Assembly: GCA_023229845.1 (NCBI GenBank)
Contig: JALNYK010000026.1
Location: 1 to 43,177, forward strand
Length of the DNA stretch: 43,177 nucleotides
Origin: Gallionella sp.
GTDB lineage: Bacteria; Pseudomonadota; Gammaproteobacteria; Burkholderiales; Gallionellaceae
Direction of reading: 5' to 3'
Under the pieces are notes generated by a model. It saw nothing but the letters and a program-made list of their open reading frames with translations, was not told where the DNA came from and searched no databases. The position numbers and the translations under genes are program-made. Shown one piece after another: positions 33,867-42,238 of the stretch (position 1 is the first letter of the stretch; each line of letters begins with the position of its first letter).

Positions 33867-33934
33867 GAAACAGATGAGTTTTGTGGTGTGTTCGGCTATT
33901 CTACCAGCCTTTGATTCGGCAGCTTCGGTAAGCA

Positions 33935-34372
33935 ATGGCCCTGGTGGAGAAAACGGTACTGGTCGCGCACAGCGCGGAGCAGATGTTCAATCTGGTGGAT
34001 CGCGTGGAGGAATACCCGTTGTTTCTGCCCTGGTGCGGCGGCGCGAGTGTCGCCGAGCGGGAAGGGACGACGGTGCATGCCACGGTGCACATCGATTACC
34101 ACCACCTCAAGCAGCATTTCACCACCGAGAATACGCGCACGGCGCCGCACCGGATCGATATGACGCTGCAGGACGGGCCGTTCCAGCATCTGGACGGTAG
34201 TTGGCAATTCATCCCGTTGAGCGATTCGGCCTGTAAAATAGAATTCCGGCTGCACTACGAGTTTTCCAGCAAGCTGCTGGAGAAGCTGGTCGGGCCGGTG
34301 TTTCATTACATCGCAAATAGTTTCGTGGATGCTTTCATCCACCGGGCAGAAAAGATTTATCCAGAGATATGA
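33935..34372 (+). CDS. ratA: RatA / COQ10-like START domain protein
   Basis: A 145-residue SRPBCC (START-like) protein. In E. coli, RatA is reported to block 50S-30S association, whereas the eukaryotic relative COQ10 binds ubiquinone; which role applies here is open. The family pattern is clear: VEKTVLVAHSAEQMFNLVDR, EEYPLFLPWCGG, and the C-terminal helix VGPVFHYIANSFVDAF. The stop overlaps the rnfH start (ATGA), the common ratA-rnfH arrangement next to smpB. Confidence 0.92.
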   Translation: MALVEKTVLVAHSAEQMFNLVDRVEEYPLFLPWCGGASVAEREGTTVHATVHIDYHHLKQHFTTENTRTAPHRIDMTLQDGPFQHLDGSWQFIPLSDSACKIEFRLHYEFSSKLLEKLVGPVFHYIANSFVDAFIHRAEKIYPEI

Positions 34373-34680
34373 ACGAGACCATCAACATCGAAGTGGTGTA
34401 CGCATTGCCGCACGAGCAGACGTTGCTCAAGAAGAATGTACCTGCCGGCACGACCGTGGCCGATGCGCTTCAGGCCAGCGGCATCCTGCAAAAGCATCCC
34501 GAACTCAACCTCGCAACCAGCAAGCTGGGCATCTTCGGCAAACTGATCAAGGCCGATGCCGTGCTGCGCGACAAGGATCGCATCGAGATATATCGCCCGC
34601 TGATCGCCGACCCCAAGGAGGTGCGCCGCAAGCGCGCCGAAGAGGGCAAGGTCATGAAAAAAGGCGGCGGCGAAGCCTGA
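34369..34680 (+). CDS. rnfH: RnfH family ubiquitin-like protein
   Basis: A 103-residue beta-grasp protein (IEVVYALPHEQTLLKKNVPA start, then DRIEIYRPLIADPKEVRRKR). The function of RnfH is unsettled. It overlaps ratA by 4 bases at its start and the next gene by one base (TGATG) at its end. Length is normal with a basic tail. Confidence 0.92.
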   Translation: MNETINIEVVYALPHEQTLLKKNVPAGTTVADALQASGILQKHPELNLATSKLGIFGKLIKADAVLRDKDRIEIYRPLIADPKEVRRKRAEEGKVMKKGGGEA

Positions 34681-35561
34681 TGCTGGATCACGACCTGCAC
34701 TGCCATTCCAATGTATCCGACGGTACGCTGACGCCGACCGAGCTGGTCGAGCGAGCGGCGGGGCGCGGCGTGAAGATGCTGGCGCTGACCGACCACGACG
34801 ACGTGGACGGGCTGGACGAGGCGCGCGCCGCGGCTGCGCGGCACGGCATGGAATTCGTCAACGGCGTGGAGATCTCGGTGTCCTGGCGCAGCCACACGCT
34901 GCATGTCGTCGGCCTCGGCATCGATCCGCTTTACCCGCCGCTGGTGCAGGGACTGCAGGGCGTACGCAGCGGGCGCGGCGCGCGCGCGCAGCAGATGGCC
35001 GACGAACTGGCCAAGGCCGGCATCGGCGGCACGCTGCAGGGCGCTTATCGCTATGCGGCCAATCCCAACATCATCGGGCGTACGCATTTCGCGCGCTATC
35101 TGGTCGAGGCGGGGCACTGCAAGGATGTGAAGAGCGTGTTCAACCGCTATCTGGCGAAGGGCAAGCCGGGCTATGTGGCGCACGAATGGGCCAGCCTGCC
35201 GGATGCGATCAGCTGGATACGCGGCAGCGGCGGCATCGCGGTGCTGGCGCATCCGGGCCGCTACATGGTCGGGCGTCACAGCATGGGCAAGAAGACCATG
35301 CGCGAGCTGCTGGTCGAGTTCGTCGAGTGTGGCGGGCAGGCGCTGGAGGTGGTGACCGGCAGCCACACGCAGGAGCAATACGCCGAGTTCGCGCGCTATG
35401 CGGAGGAGTTCGGCCTGCTGTGTTCCTGCGGTTCCGATTTTCATAGTCCGAACGAGAGCTACCGCGACATGGGACGTTTGCCGGACCTGCCGATGAGCTG
35501 CCGTCCGGTGTGGGAAAACTGGGGGGCGGCCGCGCCGTCCCCGATTTTGAAGGTGGCTTGA
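34680..35561 (+). CDS. PHP-domain phosphoesterase (RNase AM/YciV type)
   Basis: A 293-residue metal-dependent phosphoesterase. The PHP metal ligands are DLHCHSNVSDGTLTP, ALTDHDDVDG, NGVEISVSW, AHPGRY and CGSDFHSPN. E. coli YciV (RNase AM, TrpH) hydrolyses 3',5'-nucleotide bisphosphates and trims 5' ends of RNA. The open frame extends upstream to 34329 through rnfH in another frame, but the family N-terminus begins at ATG 34680. It is followed by yciO with a TGATG junction, the same neighbours as in E. coli. Confidence 0.92.
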   Translation: MLDHDLHCHSNVSDGTLTPTELVERAAGRGVKMLALTDHDDVDGLDEARAAAARHGMEFVNGVEISVSWRSHTLHVVGLGIDPLYPPLVQGLQGVRSGRGARAQQMADELAKAGIGGTLQGAYRYAANPNIIGRTHFARYLVEAGHCKDVKSVFNRYLAKGKPGYVAHEWASLPDAISWIRGSGGIAVLAHPGRYMVGRHSMGKKTMRELLVEFVECGGQALEVVTGSHTQEQYAEFARYAEEFGLLCSCGSDFHSPNESYRDMGRLPDLPMSCRPVWENWGAAAPSPILKVA

Positions 35562-36190
35562 TGGCGCAACATTTCGTGATTCATCCGGACAACCCCAACA
35601 CGCGATTGATCCGCCAGGCGGCGGCGATGCTGCGCGACGGCGCGGTGATCGTCTATCCGACCGACTCCGGCTATGCGCTGGGCTGCCGCCTCGACGACAA
35701 GGACGCGGTGACGCGCATCCGCCAGATACGCCAGCTCGACGAGCAGCACCACATGACGCTGATGTGCCGCGACCTGTCGGAGATCTCGCGCTATGCGCGC
35801 GTGGACAACGTCAAGTTCCGCCTGCTGAAGAGCAACACGCCCGGCAGCTACACCTTCATCCTGGAGGCGACCAAGGAAGTGCCGCGACGCTTGCAGCATC
35901 CGAAGCGCAGCACGGTCGGCATCCGTGTTCCCGACCATCCGGTGGCGCTGGCGCTGCTGGAGGAGATAGGCGAGCCGATGTGCAGCTCCACGCTGATCCT
36001 GCCGGACGCGCACCATCCGCTGACCGATGTCGAAGAGATACGCGAGTATCTGGAGCGCAGCGTCGAGCTGGTCGTCGAAGGCGGCGCGGTCGGGCTGGAC
36101 CCGACCACGGTGATCGACCTGACCGGCGATGCGCCGGTGCTGCTGCGGCGCGGTCGCGGCAACATTGCTAACTTCGGTATCGAGGAATAA
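35561..36190 (+). CDS. yciO: YciO/Sua5/YrdC family protein
   Basis: A 209-residue protein of the YrdC fold, which binds double-stranded RNA or ATP/threonine. It shows RLIRQAAAMLRDGAVIVYPT, DSGYALGC, NTPGSYTFILEATKEVPRRL and TVGIRVPDHPVALALLEEIG. TsaC/Sua5 enzymes make threonylcarbamoyl-AMP for the t6A tRNA modification; the length and the PHP neighbour suggest the YciO branch, whose activity is weaker or different. ATG 35561 overlaps the previous stop. Confidence 0.9.
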   Translation: MAQHFVIHPDNPNTRLIRQAAAMLRDGAVIVYPTDSGYALGCRLDDKDAVTRIRQIRQLDEQHHMTLMCRDLSEISRYARVDNVKFRLLKSNTPGSYTFILEATKEVPRRLQHPKRSTVGIRVPDHPVALALLEEIGEPMCSSTLILPDAHHPLTDVEEIREYLERSVELVVEGGAVGLDPTTVIDLTGDAPVLLRRGRGNIANFGIEE

Positions 36191-36217
36191 TGCAACCAGA
36201 CCGACGGATTCAGTGTT

Positions 36218-36281
36218 GTAGGTCGGGTTTTAACCCGACAAACAGCGCTGATAAATGCCGTCGGGTTAAAACCCGACCTAC
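36218..36281. repeat. REP-B inverted pair between yciO and the M50 protease gene
   Basis: Two 22-base arms, 36218-36239 (GTAGGTCGGGTTTTAACCCG and two more bases) and 36260-36281, are exact reverse complements. Each arm is also palindromic (GTCGGGTT/AACCCGAC). The head GTAGGTCGGGTT is shared with the element at 7393-7472; the loop sequence differs. Confidence 0.85.
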
Positions 36282-36317
36282 GAAAAATTCGGCGAAATTT
36301 ATGGAATCAATAGTTAA

Positions 36318-36965
36318 ATGCAGCTAGACCAACTGATCCAGACCATCAGCCTCGCGGCGATTCCGGTGCTGTTCGCCATCACGTTGCATGAGGCGGCGCA
36401 CGGCTATGTCGCGCGCCACTTCGGCGACATGACCGCGTACCAGCAGGGGCGCATCAGCCTGAACCCGCTGCGCCATATTGATCCGATAGGCACGGTGCTG
36501 GTGCCGCTGCTGACGATGCTGGTCGGCGGCATCCTGTTCGGCTGGGCCAAGCCGGTGCCGGTAAATTTCGCCGCGCTGCGTCGCCCCAAGCAGGACATGC
36601 TGTGGGTCGCCATCGCCGGCCCGGCTTCGAATCTGGTGATGGCGCTGGGCTGGGCGCTGCTTTACAAATTCGCCTGGTCGTTTCCCGGCAGTTATTTCGC
36701 CGAACCGCTGCTGGGCATGGCCGAGTGGGGCATCAAGATCAACGTGGTGCTGATGGTGCTGAACCTGTTGCCGCTGCCGCCGCTGGACGGCGGGCGCGTC
36801 GCGATCAGCCTGCTGCCGTACCGTCAGGCGTTCCAGCTGTCGAAGATAGAGCCGTACGGCATGTTCATCCTGATCTTCCTGGCGATCACGCCGGTGCTGG
36901 GCTGGATACTGCTGCCGCTGGTGAGGCTGGTGTATAAATTGATTTCTGTTCTGTTTGGGATATAG
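36318..36965 (+). CDS. Site-2 protease family (M50) membrane metalloprotease
   Basis: A 215-residue integral membrane protein with about five helices. The zinc motif HExxH is HEAAH (residues 24-28) and the third ligand lies in LLPLPPLDGGRV. It lacks a PDZ domain, so it belongs to the short M50 group and is not RseP. Substrates are unknown. It lies 6 bases before trpS and is probably co-transcribed with it. Confidence 0.92.
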   Translation: MQLDQLIQTISLAAIPVLFAITLHEAAHGYVARHFGDMTAYQQGRISLNPLRHIDPIGTVLVPLLTMLVGGILFGWAKPVPVNFAALRRPKQDMLWVAIAGPASNLVMALGWALLYKFAWSFPGSYFAEPLLGMAEWGIKINVVLMVLNLLPLPPLDGGRVAISLLPYRQAFQLSKIEPYGMFILIFLAITPVLGWILLPLVRLVYKLISVLFGI

Positions 36966-36971
36966 GTAGAT

Positions 36972-38174
36972 ATGTTTGCGGATCGAGTTTTATCGGGCAT
37001 GCGCCCCACGGGGAGTTTGCATCTGGGCCATTACCACGGGGTGCTGAAGAACTGGGTGCAGATGCAGCACGAATTCGAGTGTCTGTTCTTCGTGGCCGAC
37101 TGGCACGCGCTGACCACGCACTACGACAACCCGCAGGTGATCGAGCAGAGCGTGTGGGACATGGTGGTGGACTGGCTCGCCGCCGGCGTCGATCCGGCGC
37201 ATGCGACGATGTTCATCCAGTCGCGCGTGCCTGAGCACGCCGAGCTGCACCTGCTGCTGTCGATGATCACGCCGCTGGGCTGGCTAGAGCGCATGCCGAC
37301 CTACAAGGATCAGCAGGAGAAACTGTCCGGCAAGGACCTCTCCACCTACGGCTTCCTCGGCTATCCGCTGCTGCAGAGCGCGGACATCCTGATCTACCGC
37401 GCGACCCAGGTGCCGGTGGGCGAAGACCAGGTGCCGCACATCGAATTCACCCGCGAGATCGCGCGCCGTTTCAACCACATCTACGGGCGCGAGCCGGGCT
37501 TCGAGGAGAAGGCCGAGGCCGCGGTGAAGAAACTGGGCAGCAAGAAGGCCAAGCTTTACAGCGAGCTGCGCGTGCGTTTCCAGGAACAGGGCGACGACGA
37601 GGCGCTGCTGTCGGCCAAGTCGCTGCTGGACGAGCAGCAGAGCCTCAGTCACGGCGACCGCGAGCGCCTGTTCGGCTATCTGGAAGGCGGCGGCAAGATG
37701 ATCCTGTCGGAGCCGCAGGCGATGCTGACGGTCGCCTCGAAGATGCCGGGGCTGGACGGGCAGAAGATGTCCAAGTCCTATAACAACACCATCACGCTGC
37801 GCGAAGACGAGGCCAGCGTCGGCAAGAAGATACGCACCATGCCGACCGACCCGGCGCGCATCCGCCGCACCGATCCGGGCACGCCCGAGAAGTGCCCGGT
37901 CTGGTCGCTGCACCAGGTGTATTCCAGCGAAGACACCAAGCAATGGGTGCAGCAGGGCTGCAAGAGCGCGGGCATAGGCTGCATCGAATGCAAACAGCCG
38001 GTGATCGACGGAGTGCTGGCCGAACAGCGCCCGATGCGCGAACGCGCGCAACTGTATCTGGACGATCCCGCGCTGGTGCGCAACATCATCGCCGACGGCT
38101 GCGAGAAGGCGCGCGAACTGGCGCGCGAGACCATGCGCGACGTGCGCGAGGCGATGGGGTTGAGCTATAGCTAG
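36972..38174 (+). CDS. trpS: Tryptophan--tRNA ligase
   Basis: Class I aminoacyl-tRNA synthetase of 400 residues. The HIGH-type motif is TGSLHLGHYHG and the KMSKS motif is GQKMSKSYNN. Compared with the about 335-residue form, it has an insertion of some 65 residues between them (EKAEAAVKKLGSKKAKLYSE onward); a roughly 400-residue form is common in betaproteobacteria. All expected parts are present. It precedes scpA by 4 bases. Confidence 0.96.
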   Translation: MFADRVLSGMRPTGSLHLGHYHGVLKNWVQMQHEFECLFFVADWHALTTHYDNPQVIEQSVWDMVVDWLAAGVDPAHATMFIQSRVPEHAELHLLLSMITPLGWLERMPTYKDQQEKLSGKDLSTYGFLGYPLLQSADILIYRATQVPVGEDQVPHIEFTREIARRFNHIYGREPGFEEKAEAAVKKLGSKKAKLYSELRVRFQEQGDDEALLSAKSLLDEQQSLSHGDRERLFGYLEGGGKMILSEPQAMLTVASKMPGLDGQKMSKSYNNTITLREDEASVGKKIRTMPTDPARIRRTDPGTPEKCPVWSLHQVYSSEDTKQWVQQGCKSAGIGCIECKQPVIDGVLAEQRPMRERAQLYLDDPALVRNIIADGCEKARELARETMRDVREAMGLSYS

Positions 38175-38178
38175 CGAT

Positions 38179-38988
38179 ATGAGCGGAACCCAGCTGCCAT
38201 TGCATCCTGTCGCGCATATCCACGGCGAGCCGTTGCTGGAGATGCCGCAGGACCTGTACATCCCGCCGGATGCGCTGGAACTGGTGCTGGAGAGTTTTCA
38301 GGGGCCGCTCGACCTGCTGCTGTACCTGATCCGCCGGCACAACCTCGATGTGCTGGACATTCCGATGGCGGAACTGACCCGGCAGTACATGGGCTACATC
38401 GAGCTGATGCAGCAGAACCGGCTGGAGCTGGCCGCAGAATACCTGCTGATGGCCGCAGTGCTGATCGAGATCAAGTCGCGCATGCTGCTGCCGCGGCAGC
38501 CCAAGCTCAGCGAGACGGGGCCGGAAGATCCGCGCGCCGAACTGATGCGTCGACTGCTGGAATACGAGCAGATGAAAGAGGCCGCACAGAAACTCAACGA
38601 GCTGCCGCAGGCGGGGCGCGATTTTCAGATCGTGCAGGTGCTGATCGAGCGCACCGTGCAGGAGCGCCTGCCCGAAGTCAGCGTCGAAGACCTGCGCCAG
38701 ACTTGGATGGGCTTGCTGGCGCGCGCCAAACTGAACAAGCACCACAAGGTGCGCCGCGAACAGCTGTCGGTGCGCGAGCAGATGACGCATGTGCTGCGCT
38801 GCCTGCAGGGCGGCGAGTTCGTGTCGTTCGACCAACTGTTCGAACTGGATGGCGGCGTGCCGAAACTGGTCGTAACCTTCATTGCAGTGCTCGAACTGGC
38901 GAAGGAATATCTGGTGGAAATCCAGCAAAGCGAAATATTTGGGAGCATCTATGTCCGAACAAGCCGAGCCATTACCGCAGCAGAGTGA
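38179..38988 (+). CDS. scpA: Segregation and condensation protein A
   Basis: The kleisin subunit of the SMC-ScpAB condensin, 269 residues. The N-terminal SMC-binding part reads SFQGPLDLLLYLIRRHNLDV, then AAEYLLMAAVLIEIKSRMLL, and a C-terminal winged helix binds the SMC head. It overlaps scpB by 38 bases. No smc gene is in the window. Confidence 0.95.
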   Translation: MSGTQLPLHPVAHIHGEPLLEMPQDLYIPPDALELVLESFQGPLDLLLYLIRRHNLDVLDIPMAELTRQYMGYIELMQQNRLELAAEYLLMAAVLIEIKSRMLLPRQPKLSETGPEDPRAELMRRLLEYEQMKEAAQKLNELPQAGRDFQIVQVLIERTVQERLPEVSVEDLRQTWMGLLARAKLNKHHKVRREQLSVREQMTHVLRCLQGGEFVSFDQLFELDGGVPKLVVTFIAVLELAKEYLVEIQQSEIFGSIYVRTSRAITAAE

Positions 38989-39778
38989 CCTCAATCCCGT
39001 CGGGAGTGATGACGCCAATGCGATCAGCGTCGACCTGTTCGGCGGGAAGATGAACACCGAGCAGTTCAAGCGCGTACTCGAAACCGCGCTGCTGACCACG
39101 ACCGAACCGCTGCCGGTATCCGAACTGAAGAAGCTCAGTGACGTATCGCTGGACACCCGTCAGATGGAAGTCGTGCTCGAAGAATTGGCGCAGGACTGGC
39201 AGGGGCGCGGCGTCGAATTGAGTCGCGTCGCCAGCGGCTGGCGCTTCCGCGCCAGACCCGAGATGCAGCAATACCTCGATCGCATGAATCCGCAGAAGCC
39301 GCCGCGCTATTCGCGCGCGGTGCTGGAGACGCTGGCGATCATCGCCTACCACCAGCCGGTCACACGCGGCGACATCGAAGAAATCCGCGGCGTCGCCGTG
39401 TCTTCGCAGATATTGAAGACGCTGGAAGCGCGCGGCTGGGTCGAAGTCGTCGGCACTCGCGATGCGCCCGGCAAACCTGAACTATTCGCTACCACCAAGC
39501 AAATGCTGGACGACCTGAACCTGCGCATGTTGAGCGATCTGCCGTCGCTGCAGGAGATAGGTTCGTTGCTGGAGCAGGAGACGGCGGCTGAGGCCGCTTC
39601 CGTGCGGACATCTGCGCCTGCTGAGCCCATGGCCGCGCCAGTAGCAGAGCCTGCGCCCGCGCCCGTCGCAATACCGGCATCCGCTTCGGTGCCGGTTTCC
39701 AGCCCTTCGCATGCGGAGACGGATGCCCCCGAAGGCTGGCCCTTCGGGCCTGAAGATGCGGCGAACGACCAATCGTGA
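38951..39778 (+). CDS. scpB: Segregation and condensation protein B
   Basis: The partner of ScpA, 275 residues, two winged-helix domains (EQFKRVLETALLTTTEPLPV and YSRAVLETLAIIAYHQPVTR, then IEEIRGVAVSSQILKTLEAR). The C-terminal 75 residues are an Ala/Pro/Val-rich tail without recognisable domain. ATG 38951 has GGGAG (38940-38944) upstream; the frame is open further upstream inside scpA but with no family similarity. A REP-A palindrome starts 3 bases after the stop. Confidence 0.94.
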   Translation: MSEQAEPLPQQSDLNPVGSDDANAISVDLFGGKMNTEQFKRVLETALLTTTEPLPVSELKKLSDVSLDTRQMEVVLEELAQDWQGRGVELSRVASGWRFRARPEMQQYLDRMNPQKPPRYSRAVLETLAIIAYHQPVTRGDIEEIRGVAVSSQILKTLEARGWVEVVGTRDAPGKPELFATTKQMLDDLNLRMLSDLPSLQEIGSLLEQETAAEAASVRTSAPAEPMAAPVAEPAPAPVAIPASASVPVSSPSHAETDAPEGWPFGPEDAANDQS

Positions 39779-39781
39779 ATC

Positions 39782-39869
39782 GTAGGGGCGCGATTCATCG
39801 CGCCCGGAATACCCACGACAGGTAAATTGATGCATTGATGAATTTGGGCGCGATGAATCGCGCCCCTAC
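39782..39869. repeat. REP-A inverted pair after scpB
   Basis: Two perfect copies, heads outward: 39782-39805 (+) and 39846-39869 (-), 40 bases apart. Each has the GTAG head, a 9-bp stem (GGGCGCGAT/ATCGCGCCC) and a 2-base loop. Confidence 0.92.
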
Positions 39870-39897
39870 GGATATAGCGCAATGTCTTTTGGAAGCC

Positions 39898-41514
39898 ATG
39901 ACTACATCTCTTAAACCCACGGGTCGCACGCTGGAAGAATTTCAACCGCTTAAACCGGCGGAGCAGAAGCTGCTGGAGGCTTGTCGAGAAGGGACAGTTG
40001 CGCACATTTCGGATGAGCGCCCCAAAGATAAAACCGAAGACAACACCGTGCGCGCTGCCTTTCTGCGATTTCTCGCGCTGGGTGGGGACGAGGAAGCGCC
40101 GGTGCATGAACATGGTGTGCAATTAATCGGTGCCTGGATCGAAGGCGAGTTGGATATGAAGGCTGCCAAGGTTCCCTTTGGCCTTACTATTCGGGTATGT
40201 CACTTCGATTGCCCCCCCGTATTTCGTGGCGCGAGAATCCAAGGAACACTTAATCTTGGCGACTGCCAGTTTCCCGGTTTTGATGGGGATAGGCTTGCTT
40301 GTAATGGCGATCTGATTCTTGATAGCTGTACATCTTCGGGAGAAGTGCTACTGGATAGAGTAAAAATTGACGGGGAACTCAGTTGCGAAAGAACCCAATT
40401 CCTTGCTAGGTTCTATGCCCTGTCTCTAAAGAGTGCGACAATTAAAGGCAGTGTAACGCTGGATCATGGCTATATTCCCACAGGGAAAGTGAAGCTGGTC
40501 GGAGTGCGAATTAGTAAAAATCTTAGTTGCTACTACATGAGATTTGGCCACTCTGGATTTGCCCTGTCGCTAGAGGGATCGGTGGTGGAGGGGGTGTTCT
40601 TTTTCGCCAAGTTACATGGCTCAGTTGGGGTTTTTCTTGCAGTTAGCCATGTTGGGCATCTGGCTGATAATGAAGAGAGTTGGGGACGCTCTTATTTGGA
40701 TGGCTTTACTTATAACAGTTTCGTCTTGTCGCCGACTGCCGCTGCCCGCCGCCTCGCATGGCTGGATAAGCAAAGCGAGGCACATTCCGGGCTTAGTGGA
40801 GATGGTGTGGAATTTAAACCTCAGCCTTGGCGGCAGCTAGCCAAAGTGCTGCGGGAAATGGGTCATGTGGAGGATGCTCGACAGGTGTCGATTGCCTTCG
40901 AACATCGTTTGCGTAAGGCTAATCTGATTGGGCAGGCTCCCAAGGAATGGGGCGAATTTCGTTCATGGTTGTACCGCAAGGTCAGCCGTGGCGGGCATTG
41001 GTTGTTCTGGGTGCTTACTGGCTACGGCTATCGTCCCTTACGCTTGCTGGGTTGGATGTTCGGCATGTGGCTACTTTGCGCTGGTGTCTACTGGTATGCC
41101 GCAGTAGCGCAGAGCGTGTTCGCTCCTTCCGATCCACTGATATTCCAGAACGAAGCATATAAGTATTGCCGCCCCGATTATGTCGCGTCGCAGCCCGCAA
41201 GCTCGGTTCCGGCAAGCATGCAAGGCGCTGGCAATTGGTATTTGTGTTCTGAGTTGCGTGAGGAGTATTCAGGATTCAGTCCACTTGCCTATTCGCTGGA
41301 CGTGATTCTGCCTCTGGTGGATTTGCAGCAGGAGTCCGCATGGGCACCGTTGATCCCGACGCCCAAAGATGCTTGGTATCGAGAGCTGTTTGCGGTCTTC
41401 GATTGGAAGCATGTCACGCGTTTGGTGTTGTGGTTCGAGATCTTGTTCGGGTGGGTGTCCAGTCTATTGTTGGTGGCAGTGGTGTCCGGTTTGACCAAGC
41501 GGCGCGAAGAATGA
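39898..41514 (+). CDS. Membrane protein with beta-helix-like repeat domain
   Basis: A 538-residue protein. The first half has short repeats (IQGTLNLGDCQFPG, NGDLILDSCTSSG, GEVLLDRVKIDGELSCERTQ), which suggest a right-handed beta-helix. The second half has a membrane segment (about 360-395, WLLCAGVYWYAAVA) and a C-terminal one (about 500-530, LFGWVSSLLLVAVVSGL) after FSPLAYSLDVILPLVDLQQE. Similar proteins are sometimes labelled membrane-associated oxidoreductase, without evidence that I know of. GGAAG precedes ATG 39898. The frame is open from 39835, through the REP, which it would read as GAMNRAPT. Composition is AT-richer than in the core genes. Confidence 0.72.
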   Translation: MTTSLKPTGRTLEEFQPLKPAEQKLLEACREGTVAHISDERPKDKTEDNTVRAAFLRFLALGGDEEAPVHEHGVQLIGAWIEGELDMKAAKVPFGLTIRVCHFDCPPVFRGARIQGTLNLGDCQFPGFDGDRLACNGDLILDSCTSSGEVLLDRVKIDGELSCERTQFLARFYALSLKSATIKGSVTLDHGYIPTGKVKLVGVRISKNLSCYYMRFGHSGFALSLEGSVVEGVFFFAKLHGSVGVFLAVSHVGHLADNEESWGRSYLDGFTYNSFVLSPTAAARRLAWLDKQSEAHSGLSGDGVEFKPQPWRQLAKVLREMGHVEDARQVSIAFEHRLRKANLIGQAPKEWGEFRSWLYRKVSRGGHWLFWVLTGYGYRPLRLLGWMFGMWLLCAGVYWYAAVAQSVFAPSDPLIFQNEAYKYCRPDYVASQPASSVPASMQGAGNWYLCSELREEYSGFSPLAYSLDVILPLVDLQQESAWAPLIPTPKDAWYRELFAVFDWKHVTRLVLWFEILFGWVSSLLLVAVVSGLTKRREE

Positions 41515-41542
41515 ATTGGCGTGGATCATGGCGAGAGATTCA

Positions 41543-41603
41543 GGGCGCAATGAATTGCGCCCCTACCACGCATCCTTTCGTAAGGGCGTGATTCATCACG
41601 CCC
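41543..41603. repeat. Two REP-A copies, heads inward, before the transposase gene
   Basis: The copies are 41543-41566 (-) and 41580-41603 (+). Both differ from the main form by paired changes that keep the stem: GGGCGCAAT/ATTGCGCCC in the first and GGGCGTGAT/ATCACGCCC in the second. The second has an A after its GTA head. Confidence 0.88.
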
Positions 41604-41623
41604 AAGCCCCTGTGCGATTTACC

Positions 41624-42238
41624 ATGTCCGATACGCCATCATTCGATCCCCGCATTCACCATCGCCGTTCAATCCGTCTGCGCGGTTACGATTATTCGCA
41701 GGCTGGGGTGTATTTCGTCACATTGTGCGCCCATGAACGGGCTCGTCTGTTTGGTAGCATGGAAGGGGCAGTAGTGAGGTTGAACGAGGTCGGACATCTG
41801 GTGCAACGTCTTTGGGAACAATTGCCTGAACATTTCTCTGGTGTCGAGCTGGATGCGTTCGTGGTGATGCCGAATCATGTTCATGGCATCGTGGTGTTGA
41901 GCGATTTGGGCGCGATGAATCGCGCCCCTACGGTTGGGGAAATTATCCGTGCCTACAAGGCGCGTTGCACCCACGGGATCAATCGTTTGCATGGCACAAA
42001 GGGGCAGCCGATTTGGCAGCGCAATTATTACGAGCACATCATCCGCAATGAATCCTCGTTGCAGGAGATTCGCGAGTACATTGCAAATAACCCCGCGCAA
42101 TGGGCAATCGACCGCGAAAACCCCGATGCCGTAGGGGCGCGATTCATCGCGCCCAATGACAACGAGGCGATGAAACCGGGTGCGATGAAACCGGGTGCGA
42201 TGAGTCGCGCCCCTACAGAGAAAGATAACAAGAAATGA
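41624..42238 (+). CDS. REP-associated tyrosine transposase (RAYT, Y1/HUH family)
   Basis: A 204-residue single-domain relative of IS200/IS605 transposases. Family marks are RRSIRLRGYDYSQAGVYFVT, the HUH pair in VVMPNHVHGIVVL, and the C-terminal WQRNYYEHIIRNESSLQEIR followed by EYIANNPAQW, which contains the candidate catalytic Tyr. RAYTs are single-copy domesticated transposases thought to spread REP palindromes. A REP-A copy (41908-41931) lies in frame just after the HUH motif and is read as GAMNRAPT; another pair (42131-42216) forms the last 35 codons. ATG 41624 fits the family start; no clear ribosome site precedes it. The stop overlaps the next gene (ATGA). Confidence 0.9.
   Translation: MSDTPSFDPRIHHRRSIRLRGYDYSQAGVYFVTLCAHERARLFGSMEGAVVRLNEVGHLVQRLWEQLPEHFSGVELDAFVVMPNHVHGIVVLSDLGAMNRAPTVGEIIRAYKARCTHGINRLHGTKGQPIWQRNYYEHIIRNESSLQEIREYIANNPAQWAIDRENPDAVGARFIAPNDNEAMKPGAMKPGAMSRAPTEKDNKK
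41908..41931 (-). repeat. REP-A copy inside the transposase reading frame
   Basis: Perfect family copy (9-bp stem, 2-base loop, GTAG head on the - strand). It lies between the codons for the HUH motif and those for VGEIIRAYKAR and adds eight codons. Confidence 0.92.
42131..42216. repeat. REP-A pair plus 15-base tandem repeat in the 3' end of the transposase gene
   Basis: A perfect copy at 42131-42154 (+, read as VGARFIAP) and a diverged one at 42193-42216 (-, read as GAMSRAPT, with G-T wobble pairs in the stem). Between them a 15-base unit, GCGATGAAACCGGGT, is repeated (42167-42181, 42182-42196, then 7 bases of a third copy), giving AMKPGAMKPGAM. Confidence 0.9.

Noticed and set aside
34329..34679. 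Long N-terminal extension of the PHP phosphoesterase
   Set aside because: These codons are an off-frame reading of ratA and rnfH; the family N-terminus begins at 34680.
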